Shown: positions 12,119 to 24,800 of the stretch, one piece after another
Layout of the letters: each line of letters opens with the position of its first letter
Numbering within the stretch: the first letter of the stretch is position 1
NCBI RefSeq assembly: GCF_040436345.1
Contig: NC_133235.1
Location: forward strand, 23,150,660 to 23,214,659
Direction: 5' to 3'
Source of the DNA: Pagrus major
Taxonomy: Eukaryota; Chordata; Actinopteri; Spariformes; Sparidae
DNA: 64,000 bases
Program-made: the position numbers and the translations under genes
The notes under the pieces: generated by a model
Told to the model about the DNA's origin: nothing
What the model saw: the letters and a program-made list of their open reading frames with translations, nothing else
The model's database searches: none

Positions 12119-13555
12119 CTGGACAAACACACCACAAGCCAGCCTGTTCAGCTCATAACAAGTGCATTTAAGTCCTCACAAGTCAAACTTTTTATGTTCA
12201 CTACTCACTGCTTAACGCCATGCCCTGTTAGGCCGCTCCCGAAGAATCCACATTTGTTCCATTAAGAAATGTGCCAGGTGGAAAATGCCCCTTTGTCCAC
12301 TGTAGAGGAGCTGTGTGTCCTTTTTGTCTTCTCACCACTTGATTTCCCACCTTCTCATACAGGAGTGGGAAGTGCGAGTGTTATCTAGCCCGAGTGCAGG
12401 ATGCGCTCCAACTTCCCTGCGGCTCAGCATAACAAAATGTTATAGACTGAAAATGGCATTTCATTGATATTAGCGGGGCTGTTTTTGCTTCTCGTTTTGG
12501 CCGGAGCTGGCTTTTTCGGGGCGTTCAGGGGACAGCGTGCTTGCTGACTAAAAGGTTAATGATTTATTATTGTGAAAGACTCCATTTACACAGCTGACAT
12601 CATATCCAGTCACCACTGCTGGAGGCTATTTACTTTTTTGTCAAGGTTTGCTCTGGCCAATACAGGTAGCAGCTTGGGTTTATAATACTCACAACATTGG
12701 AGTCAGAGGGATACACAGCCCACACACAGCATGTAGGTGTGTCCAAGGTACAAGCTGGTGTGTAGCCTGTTTGTGGTGACTGACATAATGCACCTAAAGG
12801 ACTTGGAAATAGTGTTTATGTAGGATTTCAGAGACCCACATTCCCATGTGGACTGTTGTTGAAGTATCACCAAGCCAGATGTTCACATGTGCTCACAAAA
12901 TCTGAAAGAAAATGTCCAAATTGTGCAAAGATTTTTATTTTGTTTATTTAAAGTTTTTGGTAATAACTACACCTTATTTTGACTACAGCTGCTCCATGCA
13001 CTCTTGCATGTAGTCTTTGCAGATAGGACAAGGTGACAAGGTGATTACCCATCCGAGGATCGTTTAATAGCCTCATTTGCTGTATTTATCACCCAGGAGG
13101 AGAGGTGAACAAGCGGTCCTCACCCGGATACACTGCAATCATACATCGGGTTGTAATGCCTGCGGGGCGCAGCTGGAAGAGGCAGTGAGCTCCAATTCAA
13201 TTGCCATGTGGGGGGTAGAGGAGGTATAATAGCTGTCAAAGGCATGGGTAAGAGAAAACATGGGGGAATGCACCATCCATCCTCATCTCAGACACACGTG
13301 GTCCACACCATCATCACCCCAGCCTGGACATTGACTGAGCCCCTGTCCTCTTCTATTTGCGCCCAAGCTGTTCATGCGTGCCATTATCAAGGCGCATGAC
13401 GTCTAATATTAGACCCCAAGAGTGAGTGTGTGCGGGGTGTCACATACAAGGAGAGAGAGGGGGACGCACAGAGTGAGTGAGTGAGAGAGAGGGAGAGAGA
13501 GAGAGAGAGAGAGCACGAACATTAAACACATGCTTTCTTCTTTTCCCTCCAAGCC
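12119..13555. other. Region upstream of thpo exon 2, non-coding
   Basis: This should hold the short first coding exon and promoter of thpo on the minus strand. That exon must end in phase 1. I found no convincing candidate: a minus-strand ATG at 13050-13052 followed by G and a weak GTAATC donor fits the phase, but codes only one residue plus one base and is not persuasive. No other gene is recognisable. Confidence 0.4.
13484..13513. repeat. GA/AG microsatellite
   Basis: Uninterrupted or nearly uninterrupted (GA)n tract immediately before the CpG-rich block. It probably marks the edge of an open-chromatin region. No coding role. Confidence 0.8.
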
Positions 13556-13559
13556 TCCT

Positions 13560-14214
13560 CCTATCTCTGCAGACAATCCCGACCGCCGGTAATTAAGACG
13601 AATGTGCGCCGCGGCTCGGCAGATAATGACCGGAGCGCCTGGATTTCTGCACACAAGGAGGAAACTGCGGGCCATGGCACTGACGGTACCCGCATTGCAT
13701 CACGGACACGACACCCGGTACCCCGCTGTCTCCCTCCCACCTCAACTGGAGCCGATGAGGAGACTGTAGCATCTCATCATAGAGTTTCTCTGCCTCGCAG
13801 TCCCATGCAGCCGCGCTCTCACACGGCTGGCTTTTCTCGCTCCTGGTCTCCAAAGCGAGCCAGCCACTGCCTGCTCCGCTGTGCGCTGCTCTGGAGGCGC
13901 AAAACCGGTAATTACGCGCCGCGTTGACAACTTTGGCGCGGTGCTGTAGCCTATGGATTGCGCATCAGCAACAGAGCAGTCTCCGGGATCCACTGAGATT
14001 TCCCTCCGCTGGAGTGAAGTGTGATCCCCGGGAGTCATCCGCTTCCCCGACCACATCATCGATTAGGCGTGCGCTGCAACCTGTAGCTGTGTGCCCCTTT
14101 ATTTCAGTCATCGTTTCCTCCAAGGCGCAATGGAGGGACACAGCTGACGATTTTGAATCCGTAGCCCGAGGAGGAGAGAAGAAAAAAGAGAAGGAAGCAG
14201 ACTCAGGGGAAACC
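13560..14214 (+). promoter_or_regulatory. CpG-rich block ending in a strong splice donor: candidate untranslated first exon
   Basis: About 650 bp rich in CpG and G+C compared with the AT-rich surroundings. It ends at a consensus plus-strand donor (ACC|GTAAGT, GT at 14215). Frames of 105-163 codons occur on both strands but show no family resemblance and look like by-products of GC-richness. The best reading is a promoter plus non-coding first exon, perhaps a distal alternative start for clcn2 (coding start 4.7 kb downstream) or a non-coding RNA divergent from thpo. Confidence 0.35.
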
Positions 14215-14220
14215 GTAAGT

Positions 14221-17200
14221 ATCCTGCGTCCTGACAGGATGAATCACTGTCTCTATTCTCGCTCCAAAGTGTCAAATCCATGCGTGTGTGCTGAACTGTG
14301 CCCATATCTTGCTCAAGGGCAAATGGTAATTGAAGGTCTGATTGGGTTATGGTGTATTTGCTGGTATACAGGTGTCATTTTGATGTTATTGCCGAGTATT
14401 TTCCGACAGCTGTAGCCAACTGGAATGAATGATAATTGAGAAACTTGCCGCACAAAACAAAAAGGTGCACAGGTGGTTGTATATCCTAATGCATCAAGGA
14501 CTCAAGGTCCTTGTAATACTGTAGATGAATTGCAGTAAAATAACTGTGTGAGAAAAGGCACATATTCATTTTATAGTATAATAGTATCAGATATAACAAT
14601 ACAATTGTTTTACGATTACTTTTAGACACATGATTAATTATAAAAGGTAAGAAAATGAGATTATTTCTCTGATTACCTAATTTTAAGACTTAACTTTCTC
14701 TACAATGGCTTCTACCATTGATTAAGAATTACACTAAACTAAATCAAAACTGCATTTAATTCGAATTGCAGCCCTGTTTGCTTTAAACATTTTTTACAAC
14801 AAGGTCTGGAAAAATACATTCTCTTAAGCTGTGTCATCATGTGGACATTGGACAATTGATCTTTCTCTTCGCTGTCACACAGGACGGGGGACATGTTGTT
14901 TTTCCTCTTGTATTTTGGTAACAAACTGGCCTCCACGCAGAGGTGGGTGGTATATTTCTAAAGAATCCTGTGGAGATGAAGAGATGTGGGTCAGTGTGCT
15001 GGTGCTCGGGGCTGCAGAGCACCCAGTTCCTCAGCTGTCGGGGCCACCGTACCCCTGCTTGACTACAGCTGCCAGCTCCCTGATAAAATGAAGTCGGTGG
15101 CACTCTTTGTGATGATTTGAGGGCCGGTTGTAAAGGCCTAAGGTGCATGTGAACCTGAGGTGCATGAATGATGAGATTTGTGAATGGAAACATATACTTG
15201 AGTGAGTATGCTTTTGGGTGAAATCCCTCCCATCGCTCAGTGGTCTCAGAGGCCCGGGCTGATTCTGGTGCCTGTGGTCCAGTGCTTTGAACTGGTTGCC
15301 TTGCCAACAACCAATCAGCTGCGGTCTTGTGCAGGACTGTTTTATCCATCAGCCAGTCAGAGGCTTTGACTCCCAGGGGAATTAAGTCTTTTAACTTGTA
15401 ATGGATCAGAGTTTGATATTCAAATGCACTCTGGCCTGAGACTGCTTTAAATTGTTTAATGTGATGCCATCGATTTAAATCTTGATTTAATCAGTGATCT
15501 GCTGCCTTGGTGGCACAATTTTGAAACCATGGCAGGGATGGGTAAGGTAAGCATATTTGATTTGGCCTGAGAAAGTTCTCAACTTCCTGAATTTCCCATC
15601 CAATAGATGCATATATTGGCAAACATGAGGGATGTTTGGTCCTGACGAAGCAGCTGCAAATCCTCGGATCAGCGGTTATCTTTCAGGTGCGTGTCTCACT
15701 TGGCAGCACATCTTTCAGTGCAATAGATTTCACTGCCATGAGTAGCATCTTCGAAAATCCCTTTAGTGAAAGCCCAAAGAGGTGCGCTCACGGTGTTATA
15801 ATACATGTGTCATCTGAGGAAAGGAAATGATCTGAGAGGACCTTCAAGTGAACTTTTAGTGTTGGATGAAATCGAAATGCTTCTGCATGCACACACACAT
15901 AAACACAAGTTTTATGGGCCTCAACGGTGATTGTTGTGGTGCCCGTGAGCACAATACTTCACTGCAAAATGCTTCCTTATAGAGCTGTTTGGCAGACAAT
16001 AGTAGAAGACTGCGGTTCTCTTGTTTTAAAATACAGTTGAATATGAGGAAATGTATAAATTCTGGCTAAATCTATTGGGGCCACAGACCAATCTTTTACA
16101 TACAAATGGGTGACAAGGAAAAGCCACCATAAGGAGTTTTAGTAAGGTACTGGACCACCATGAACAGCTTCAGTGCTCCCCTGCATGTTTGTCTAAGACA
16201 TCTGCCCAAAATCACCCATAGGTGTTCATGAAGAGTGAGATGTGGTTGCGCTGAAGATAATTGCATGTAATTGACATCATTTTCATTTTCATTCATTGAC
16301 CCCTTGTACCCTGAAGATAGGGCTATTGCTGGAAGAGACCACTCTCATCATGTTTTCACTTGAATTTGTTTTATCACTGGTGGAAGAAGTATAAAAGCCT
16401 AGAGAGAAAAAGAACGTGAGAGAGTAAATACGAGATGGTTCTGTAATGCATTCAATGATCACTTATATTGTCCCCTGAAAGCAATGAGTATCTATTGCTT
16501 CCCTTCTTCAAAAGGAACAAAAACCTGAGAGTTACTTTCATTCCTGTTCTGATTGCATCATAATCTCAGTTAATTCATCATGGAGAGTAACCTGTGAAAT
16601 CAGTTGTAACTCTTCTGTGGGTCTAGAAGGATCCTTTCCAAGGTCTGAGCGAATAACATTGATGATGTTGTCAGGGATATTTTATGTTGGACTCTGAGAC
16701 TTGAAATTTTAAAAAGACAGCCTGTGTCACAAATTGGGGGCAAGGAGTTTGAAAGACATAAACCAAGCAGACAGGGTGTGATTAAACACATTGAGTTGCA
16801 TGAGTCGGATACAAACGCTGCATTGTACTGGTGTTGCTGTCATAAAAAAGTGCTCTTCATTTTTCCTTTTAGATGTATCTACCCCTGCATTGTGCGACCA
16901 CATACTCAACTGTTGGAGCGCCCTTTTAAGAACACCTTACTAAAAAGAACAACAGGTAAAAATAATGTAATGAGATTTATATTATCCGAAATCAAATCCA
17001 GAAATTATGATCGTACAAAATACTTAACGAGTTTTCAAAATCACCTCCTGTAGCGTTTCCCTGTGGTATTACTTTTGTCACCGCTGTTGCATAGCCCGCA
17101 TTAGCAACATGGCTACCGCTAGAAGCCTGGCTACTTTCCAAGCAGTATCACTATCAGTCTACACCTTCTTTACCTCCTCAATCAGCTGGGTCCTTTTTAT

Positions 17201-18490
17201 TTTGCAGTGTAGAGTTTCCACAGTTATTCCAGTTGTTCCACCGTTACCTGAGGATCGCGACTGGGGAAATCAATGCCTCTTCCTTTTTTGGTTGCACAAT
17301 GACCAACGCGCTTCCCTTGTGCCGTATTCCAGCCCAATGGCAGATCGAATAGCGTAGTGAAAGCGATGCTTATAGGGAACCAATCTATACGTGGATGGTG
17401 TCATTTTTCTACAGCCACTGTGCATCAGTATTTACGTCAGAATGACAAATTAAAGAAAAAATGTTGTCTATTGCCAGTTTAAGCCACTTAACCTGAAACT
17501 ACTTATCCTGTTAGACTACATGACAGTCAGGCACCGTGATCAAAGAGCCATTATCAGACACTGACATTTACTAAAGCTGGAAGAGTCATGAAGGAGGTAG
17601 ATAAAGAAATGAGTAAAGTTGATCTTGCCACATAAAATATGGTGTATATGACATATGACAAGGCATATTTTGTTAATTCAGTGTCCTGTACATGAGATAA
17701 TAATGTACCTAATGGCAGCTCATACACTAATGTTTATTCATTCCTGTTATTGGGCTGTTGTAAAGTATAAGGGAGTCAAAAAAATATGGTATCGACATGT
17801 TGGACATTTTTTTTTGCAATTATCCCAGAATGTCTTTATAAAACACTTGATACATATCTGGTGGATTCACTTGTGGACTGAACATGGGGGCATCATGTCA
17901 TTAAAGGACCCTCTTAGATGCTCCTATGGAAGATAAAACATAATAACGTGCCCAAAACATGATAAAATGCCCTCTGGGTGCCCTTTTAGTTATAAATATA
18001 TCACAATTTTCTGGACACTGGTGCCCTTTTTCTTCCACCCCTGCCCCTCAAACATCCTGAGTACACCACTGGATATTTTACAGTTTAACAATCAGCTGTT
18101 TTGTCCAAAAAAACTGAAAAAGTATACTTCACTGGGAATTTAACAACTATAACAACCTACGCATCTTTTCAGCATTACGCTCTGTAAAAAGCGAAGGTTT
18201 CATTTATTTCACAACATATCGATAATGATGTATCTGTGAAGGTCAATATCGGCCTATCAGATACATCAGTCAGGCTTCTTCATGACATTGACACAGCCAC
18301 ATTCCAGCCTCAGCCTTGTGAATTACTCATCACATTTGATCAATGGAGTGATGACTCAAACCAGGAGCAAAAGACAGTTGAGTCTTTCAGAAACACGAGA
18401 ATAAAAACATACACTACATATCATCATTATCCAAAACGGCCACTTATCACACCTGCACACGCCTCCGCACCAAAAAAAATAAAAAAAATA
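14221..18490. other. Non-coding spacer upstream of clcn2
   Basis: AT-rich sequence without splice-supported exons. A minus-strand frame of 170 codons (14837-15349) has no recognisable content. The stretch around 16070-16240 (tacaaatgggtgacaagg, then ggaccaccatgaacagcttc) resembles dispersed teleost DNA-transposon debris. Nothing else could be identified. Confidence 0.5.
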
Positions 18491-18499
18491 AAAAAATCC

Positions 18500-18869
18500 C
18501 GAACATCATCAAGTCCAGTAAGTCCACGGAGAGACAGCAGCTCAGTGAGAGTGGAGGAGGGAGGCGGTGTTTCGCAGTCAAACCGCACCAGCGCTGCTTC
18601 GAGGCGACATCCAGCTACTCTCTCATCTGGCTCACGCACACACGCACATTCGCGCACGCACACACCGCGGCGGCGACGGCGCTTTGCATCATGCGGGAGG
18701 GCTCATGATATGAAACCTGTTACACGCACATGTGATGGCAGTCCGCTGCGCCGAGTCCTTCCTCTCCTCCTCCTCCTCCTCGTCCTCCTCTTCATCCGCA
18801 GATTAATCAGCGGGCGACTTGCACTCCTGAGAGTCTCGGATCGGGTGTCTTAATGAGGATATTGCGGCA
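18500..18869 (+). promoter_or_regulatory. CpG-rich promoter / 5' UTR of clcn2
   Basis: A CpG-dense segment with CG-rich repeats (cacgcacacaccgcggcggcgacggcg) and a CCT-rich run (18765-18795) sits directly before the clcn2 start codon. A 205-codon frame crossing it (18236-18853) is in another frame from clcn2, is compositionally biased and is rejected as a gene. The likely transcription start lies here; there is no clear TATA box. Confidence 0.55.
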
Positions 18870-21800
18870 ATGGTGAAGGACAAGGCCGAAGACCGGACGC
18901 TTCAGTATCAGCAAACTTTGGTGAGTTTCGGATGAGGTCATAGATGGCGTTTGGCGTCATGTGTCGGCGCATGTCGGGGTTTTGCGGATGCGTTGTCGGG
19001 CCGGGGAGGATGCAGCTGCTGGCTGCTCAGCTGTGTCCTGAATGAGAACAGGAGGAGACTGTGTGTGGCTTTTTATTAAATATTCTCATATGTTATCTTT
19101 ACTGGCTGGTTTTAGCGTCTTTGTGTCTGCTTTCTCTTCACTTGCTTCCTTCCCTTCCTTCACCTTGATCCACAGGTGTTGCATCACTCCCAGCCTGTGC
19201 CTGGCCCACCTCCATAATTAAGTCTTATCAATTTAGATTTCACCAAACCATGTCAGATTAATTTGTTCAGCTTGAAGGAATGCATGTACAACTATCTCTG
19301 ATCACTTTATGTATGGCCTAATGGGTCATTATTAAGATGTTAATATCCTTGAAATATAAGATTAGAGCCCCCTCTCTGCCCGCTGAGCCCTAATGTATTT
19401 CGCTCACGTCCTGCGTCTTCCTTATCTGCCCCTTATTCTCCTGCAGATCTTGTCCCTCATCGTGCCCCCTCATCTATTCCCTCTGTCATCCTCCCATCAG
19501 CCCTTCCTGTTTGCTAGAGCGGCCTTTCTTGTGAACCAAAAGTGGAGTGTTTCTGAATATTAATTGCCTCATGCACCAGTTTCCCCCACTCGTGTCACTG
19601 CAGGAGTGACAAGTGATACCCTGGAGCACTTTACACAGGGATATCTATCTATATTCAGATAGAGGGACAGAAAGACTGATGTGTCCTTCCACCCTGATTT
19701 GTATGCCTCTCTCTTCTCTTTGTGCCTGTGCACGCTTGTGTTTTGTGCACTATCTGCCGGTCCTGCAGCTGTGTTGGGCCCAAGTGCTACAGAGGTGTTC
19801 TTCTGCTCTTGTAGGTGTGAAGATCGATGCCGTTCTGTGTGTCTCAGTGCAAAGATCAATAGTAATGTAAAATGGCAGTCCGAGTCTCTGAGGATTGGAA
19901 CGTGCTGTCTGCCCCGCTCCCTCTCCTCTGACCATCGCGCTCAGATCAATGGCTTTATCATTTACTCCCAGCACACCAGTCCATTATCCAAAAATAGATG
20001 CAAGTGTGTGCCAGTGTGGTTCGGCACATGCAAGCGTTTCTAAGTACTTTCTAAGTACAAAGTGGCAGCACTATTCATCAAAAACCTGAGAAAACCGAGT
20101 GGCGTGTCGAGATAGATATTAGCCCCACGTTTAAATCAGATAAGCAAAGGATTTACAGAGGTTCTCGCCGCTGTAGCTGCGCTCTAAAATTGAATTCAAA
20201 TGTTGACAAAAGGATCCTCTGTGTTTGATTGTTTGCCATCAGCAAGATTCAGGGACTTTCAGTCATGTGGTCGCTTGAGTTTTGGCAGCACGGAACAGAA
20301 CCACTGGTGCCGAAGAGATGACACGGAGCCGATAGAGAAAAATAAAGATCTGTCTGATAACTTCTCCAGGAGGGAAGAGGCACAGAAATGTCATCTCCTC
20401 ATTCACAGATGCACTTAAAAAAATGCCATTCCCCTCCTGTATTCATACAATCATTTCAACAATCCTTTTATAGAATAGGCAGCTGATTGACTGTAGTGTT
20501 TGCCAAGACAGTGGAACAAAAACAACCCTTTAATTTATGGCTGCTGTTGGTGCTCGAGTTTTACACTGAGTGAGCATTTGCTGTGACAATCCATTAAGAT
20601 CAAATGTGGAGGGCATCATAAACATATCATAAAAACGAGCCAACGACTGAATAATTTATATAATTATTCCGCAAGTGGCCGTGATTACATTTCCCTCTGC
20701 AAAATCAAAGAAACAATTATTTGATATGCAAATATCCATTCATATATCGAGCACAGCAGCGCTTATACGGAAATTTTCAGCTACTGCTGCACCAAACAGA
20801 TTTCCTAGAAAGCGCTAACCTCTCTGAACTCATTATCCAAAGGGAATAGTAAAACAGAGAATAAACAAGCTATTTATAACCAGCAAGATGTTGATAACCA
20901 GAGCAGAGTAGAGGAACTCTTTACAGTATTTTAGGCGGCAGCTGTTATTTTCTGGGTCCTGTGTGGAGATGCAGGAAGAGATCCTGTGAGCAGCGACTGA
21001 CAAGCAACCAGGGGCCGGTGCATGGGTCACTGGCTCCTACAACTGCTGTCAGGTGCAGTGCATGCTGGGACAGCAGGCAGTGGCCGGCTGCTTCTCGTGG
21101 GATGGAGGTATGGAGCAGGTAAAGCGGAGAAGTGACAGGTCCGAGATTGAAAAGAAAGGAGACAGACGGTGTTGACTTGGTGTCGAAGTGCTGCAGCTGA
21201 AGCTCTTTCAAAAGAGGTGTGGGAGGTCTGGATGTGTCACAGGGTTTTGCGTGTGTGCATCATGTGTTTTCTCCTCTCAGAAGCGTGGGCAAGTTTGCTC
21301 CATAGGTCTTGCGTGTGCATTTAGTGTGTGTGTGTGTGTGTGTGCACTGCACCCACGCTTTTGTACCTGTATGCCCACACATACATGCTTAAATGGGCGT
21401 GTGGTAACTCTCTGTCGGAGCAGATGTTAGAGACGGCTTGTTCTTGTCCTTCCAGCAGCAGGAGGTTTGAGGATTTGGCTGCCGCAGGGATCAAAGTCAT
21501 CATCCACCTGAAGAGGAAAAGCTGCCGCCCCACACTTCCCCTCTACCCCACCCCTTCCAACCCTCACCACAGGGCACTGCAGCACCGCAGATAGGATATA
21601 CACAATACACAGGCTGCCGGGCTTTCTGAATGTGTGTTCTGAGCAACCTGCTGCACCGACTGTCAAGACTCACCACTGAGATAATCCACTTCTCACTCTC
21701 CCATAAGTCTGCGGTTGATTAATATTTAAAGAAATGCTGCTGCAACAAAAAAATATGTAAAAATACAATGCAGGAGGTTAGAACACCGACTTATAGTCCC

Positions 21801-24800
21801 TCGCTGAGACAAGGAATTGGCAGCCATTAAAGAATTTAAAGGAAAAATTCAAAATATCTGACTTGTACATTCTGAATATTTGTGCACAAACATTTTTACT
21901 ACTTGGTACTGAGACTGCACATACTGTTAGTTTGCACAATGCAGCATTCGGACACAGATTGTCTCAGTGAGAAAGCGCTCTGTCCACAGAAAACTGGACT
22001 GTGAGATCTGCTGCCTCTCTCTTTTCTATTGTTCCGCGTAAAGTGTCACAGACCAGTTGGGTTGGTGAATATGGGCATGCTGTTTGCAGTTTAGTGCCAT
22101 CAGTTTGAAGGATTTTTTGAAATTACACAATGTTACCGTACATCACCATTTGGTGCAACTCTCATGAGAAGTTTTCCCCGTGCTTTATGACGAAAACTCA
22201 CACATTTGAGTAGAGTTTGACTATCATACATATATCTGCGTATCTCAGCATCTTTCTCTCCCTCTGTCGCTGTCGCACACACACATTCACACACACACTC
22301 ACACATAAAAGCGCTGTCTCTTCAGGGGGGTCTAGTTCCTTATAGTCAGCATTCTGTCCGTTCTCCCACACAGAGGCTGGCGCGAGTCCATTTCACGTCC
22401 TGTCACTTCCAAATAGTGCTGTTACCTGCGCACTATTGAACGGGTCACTGCAGAGGCTGCAGACAGAAAAAAAATCTGTCAAATCTCAATTCATTTGACT
22501 GGTAAAATAGACCACGCTCACTGCAGAGTGTGTTCACTAACCGGAGAGCTACATTTTCAAAATGGCATAGCTGCCATTTAGAGGATACATTATACTTGAA
22601 CACTCTGTTATACAACATCTCAGAGGGTGTGGGGCTGAGTACTTTGTAATAATAGACATTAGTTGACAATCCAGAATTCAGGATTTAGGGAGTTGTATAT
22701 TATATCATTGTCCTTAATACTGACTATTATTAGATTTAGATGCATTGACACATTAGCAGTATTTCAGTGCTGTAGTGTGAAGATCGTGTGAACTATGTTA
22801 TGGTTGGTTAGTTTATTCTTTAATGATGTATGATATTTAAGAAAATTACCATATGTTTTGTACGTTAGTGGCTACAGCTGTCAGCTAGGGCTACCACTGT
22901 TATTCTATAATTTATTAAAGCATCTATAAATAATTATAATCAGTTATTTATTTTCTCTTGACTGACTGACTGGTTGATCATCTACTTGGTTCAGCTCTTC
23001 TGTCAAATAGAGTAAAAAAATTCAGTATTTTTTTTTCTAAATTGAGGACCGCTGTGGCTCAGGAGGCAGAGCAGGTCGTCCATTAATCACAGAATTGGTG
23101 GTTCGATGTCGAGGTGTCCTTAAGCAAAACGCTGTTGCTTCTGATGGAAATCACTGCCGTCGGTGTGAGTGGCAATATGTTACAGTTGTGCCAAAGCTAC
23201 AGTTGGGTACAATTGGGTGCTGGTAACGATTCCTAACGGTACCTGTTTTTTGTTATTTTAGTTGTAAAAAAATGTTTGGTGACTCATGATTCACCAAATA
23301 CATTGTAACACCGACATTGATTCAAAGGAGGAAGCTCTTCAAAGCCCTAAGTTTCAGCCCCAAAGTACTTTCGGTACAGTACCCTTTGAATCCGTACGTA
23401 ACCCGTGGTAAGTGTACCTAAACATGAGATTGGTTTTGTGTTTCCATACAGTAATCTTAAATGTAGGCGGGGTTCTTCTTGGCTCTGTTTCAGGGTTAAC
23501 CCCTTTCAGAAACTGATCTTGACTCTTGAGAAACTCATTAATTTATTATGCGTTACTGCTAATCCTTTACAGGGTCGCGGGGGGCTGGAGCCGATCCCAG
23601 CTGACATTGGGCGAGCAGCGGGGTACACCCTGAACAAGTTGCCAGACAAACCACCATTCACACTTACATTCGCACCTTCGGGCAATTTAGAGTGGCTGAT
23701 TAACCTCACTTGCATGTCTTTGAATTGAAGCCAGAGTACCCGGAGACAATCCACGCGAGCCTGGGGAGAACGTGCCAGCCCCTCACAGAAAGGCCATGCT
23801 AAAGAGACTTCTCCATTTTAATTTACAGACACATGGACCTATACTGTACATTAATGCCAGACTGAACACGTACAAACTACCAGCCTTTTATTCTTAGCTC
23901 TCCTCACATTCACCATCACTCTGCTGCTGCTTTGCAGGTAGCAAGACAAAAGCCTACTGAAACAAAGAACACTGGGAAATCCTACATCACAACAAGATGA
24001 CTCTGGTTGAACAATCAGTGCTCGGCAGTTATTAACTCCACCTTTTTAGTATTGGATTAGTGTGCAGTGTAGGAGATACACTAATAATAAACACAATTTA
24101 TCAATCACTGGGATTAATAAAACACTCGTTAATGGGGCACCACCTCCGATGTTTTATCTATTTGAATAATCCGGAGGTAATTAATCAAATTCGACTAAAC
24201 AAGGTTAACTTGTATCAATTCTAATCAATTTCAGAACAATTTATTCAATCTCAAAAATGAAGAAGTGAGATTCTACACATATCCATCGGTTCTCCACATT
24301 AAAACAAACCTGCACAGACAACGACGTACGGTTAAATTTGTTTATTTACTAAATAAATCAAGGTGAATAAATGAAAGGATGATTCAAACAAACAATAATG
24401 ATAACATAAAATGTAGAGGCTAAATGATCATGGTAATGAATGGATGGAGATGAGCGGATGGTAAAGTCACGAGTCTGGGAAGCATTCAAAGATTACTATA
24501 GTAATTTTGACACTAACGAGACCTAACCGGATTTCTTATTAATTAAAGATTACTATGAATCAAAAGAAAAGAGACACCACCAACTCAAGAACATGCGTGC
24601 GACTCCAGCAGTGTGCGTGGGTGTTTAGCCTACTTTGCCTGAAGACTGGGAGATGTTCACCACTTTGGACCTCTCCGGAGCTGATAGCTTGACCTCGGCT
24701 TGAGGTGTCGGTCCAGGAGAAGGAGCTGAGTCGCGGATCGTCTGCGGCTTGAAGATGCCGCTCGAGCCGGATGGATGTCGCAGCTCGTCCGGTCTCCCAG

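Noticed and set aside
13049..13052. thpo first coding exon consisting of ATG plus one base
   Set aside because: The phase fits, but the donor GTAATC is weak and the exon too small to accept without cDNA.
13604..14415. Overlapping frames of 105-163 codons in the CpG block
   Set aside because: Several mutually overlapping frames on both strands are expected in stop-poor GC-rich DNA; none shows a domain.
14837..15349. 170-codon minus-strand frame
   Set aside because: No signal peptide, domain or family wording and no supporting splice sites; likely chance.
18236..18853. 205-codon plus-strand frame before clcn2
   Set aside because: It lies in CpG-rich, repetitive promoter sequence, is out of frame with clcn2 and ends in runs of Leu and Arg typical of (CCT)n/(CGG)n DNA.
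23236..24067. Older transposon split by the provirus (ggtacctg near 23236 and caggtacctc at 41068)
   Set aside because: The similarity is limited to a short GGTACC word and common repeat phrases; ends and target duplication could not be shown.
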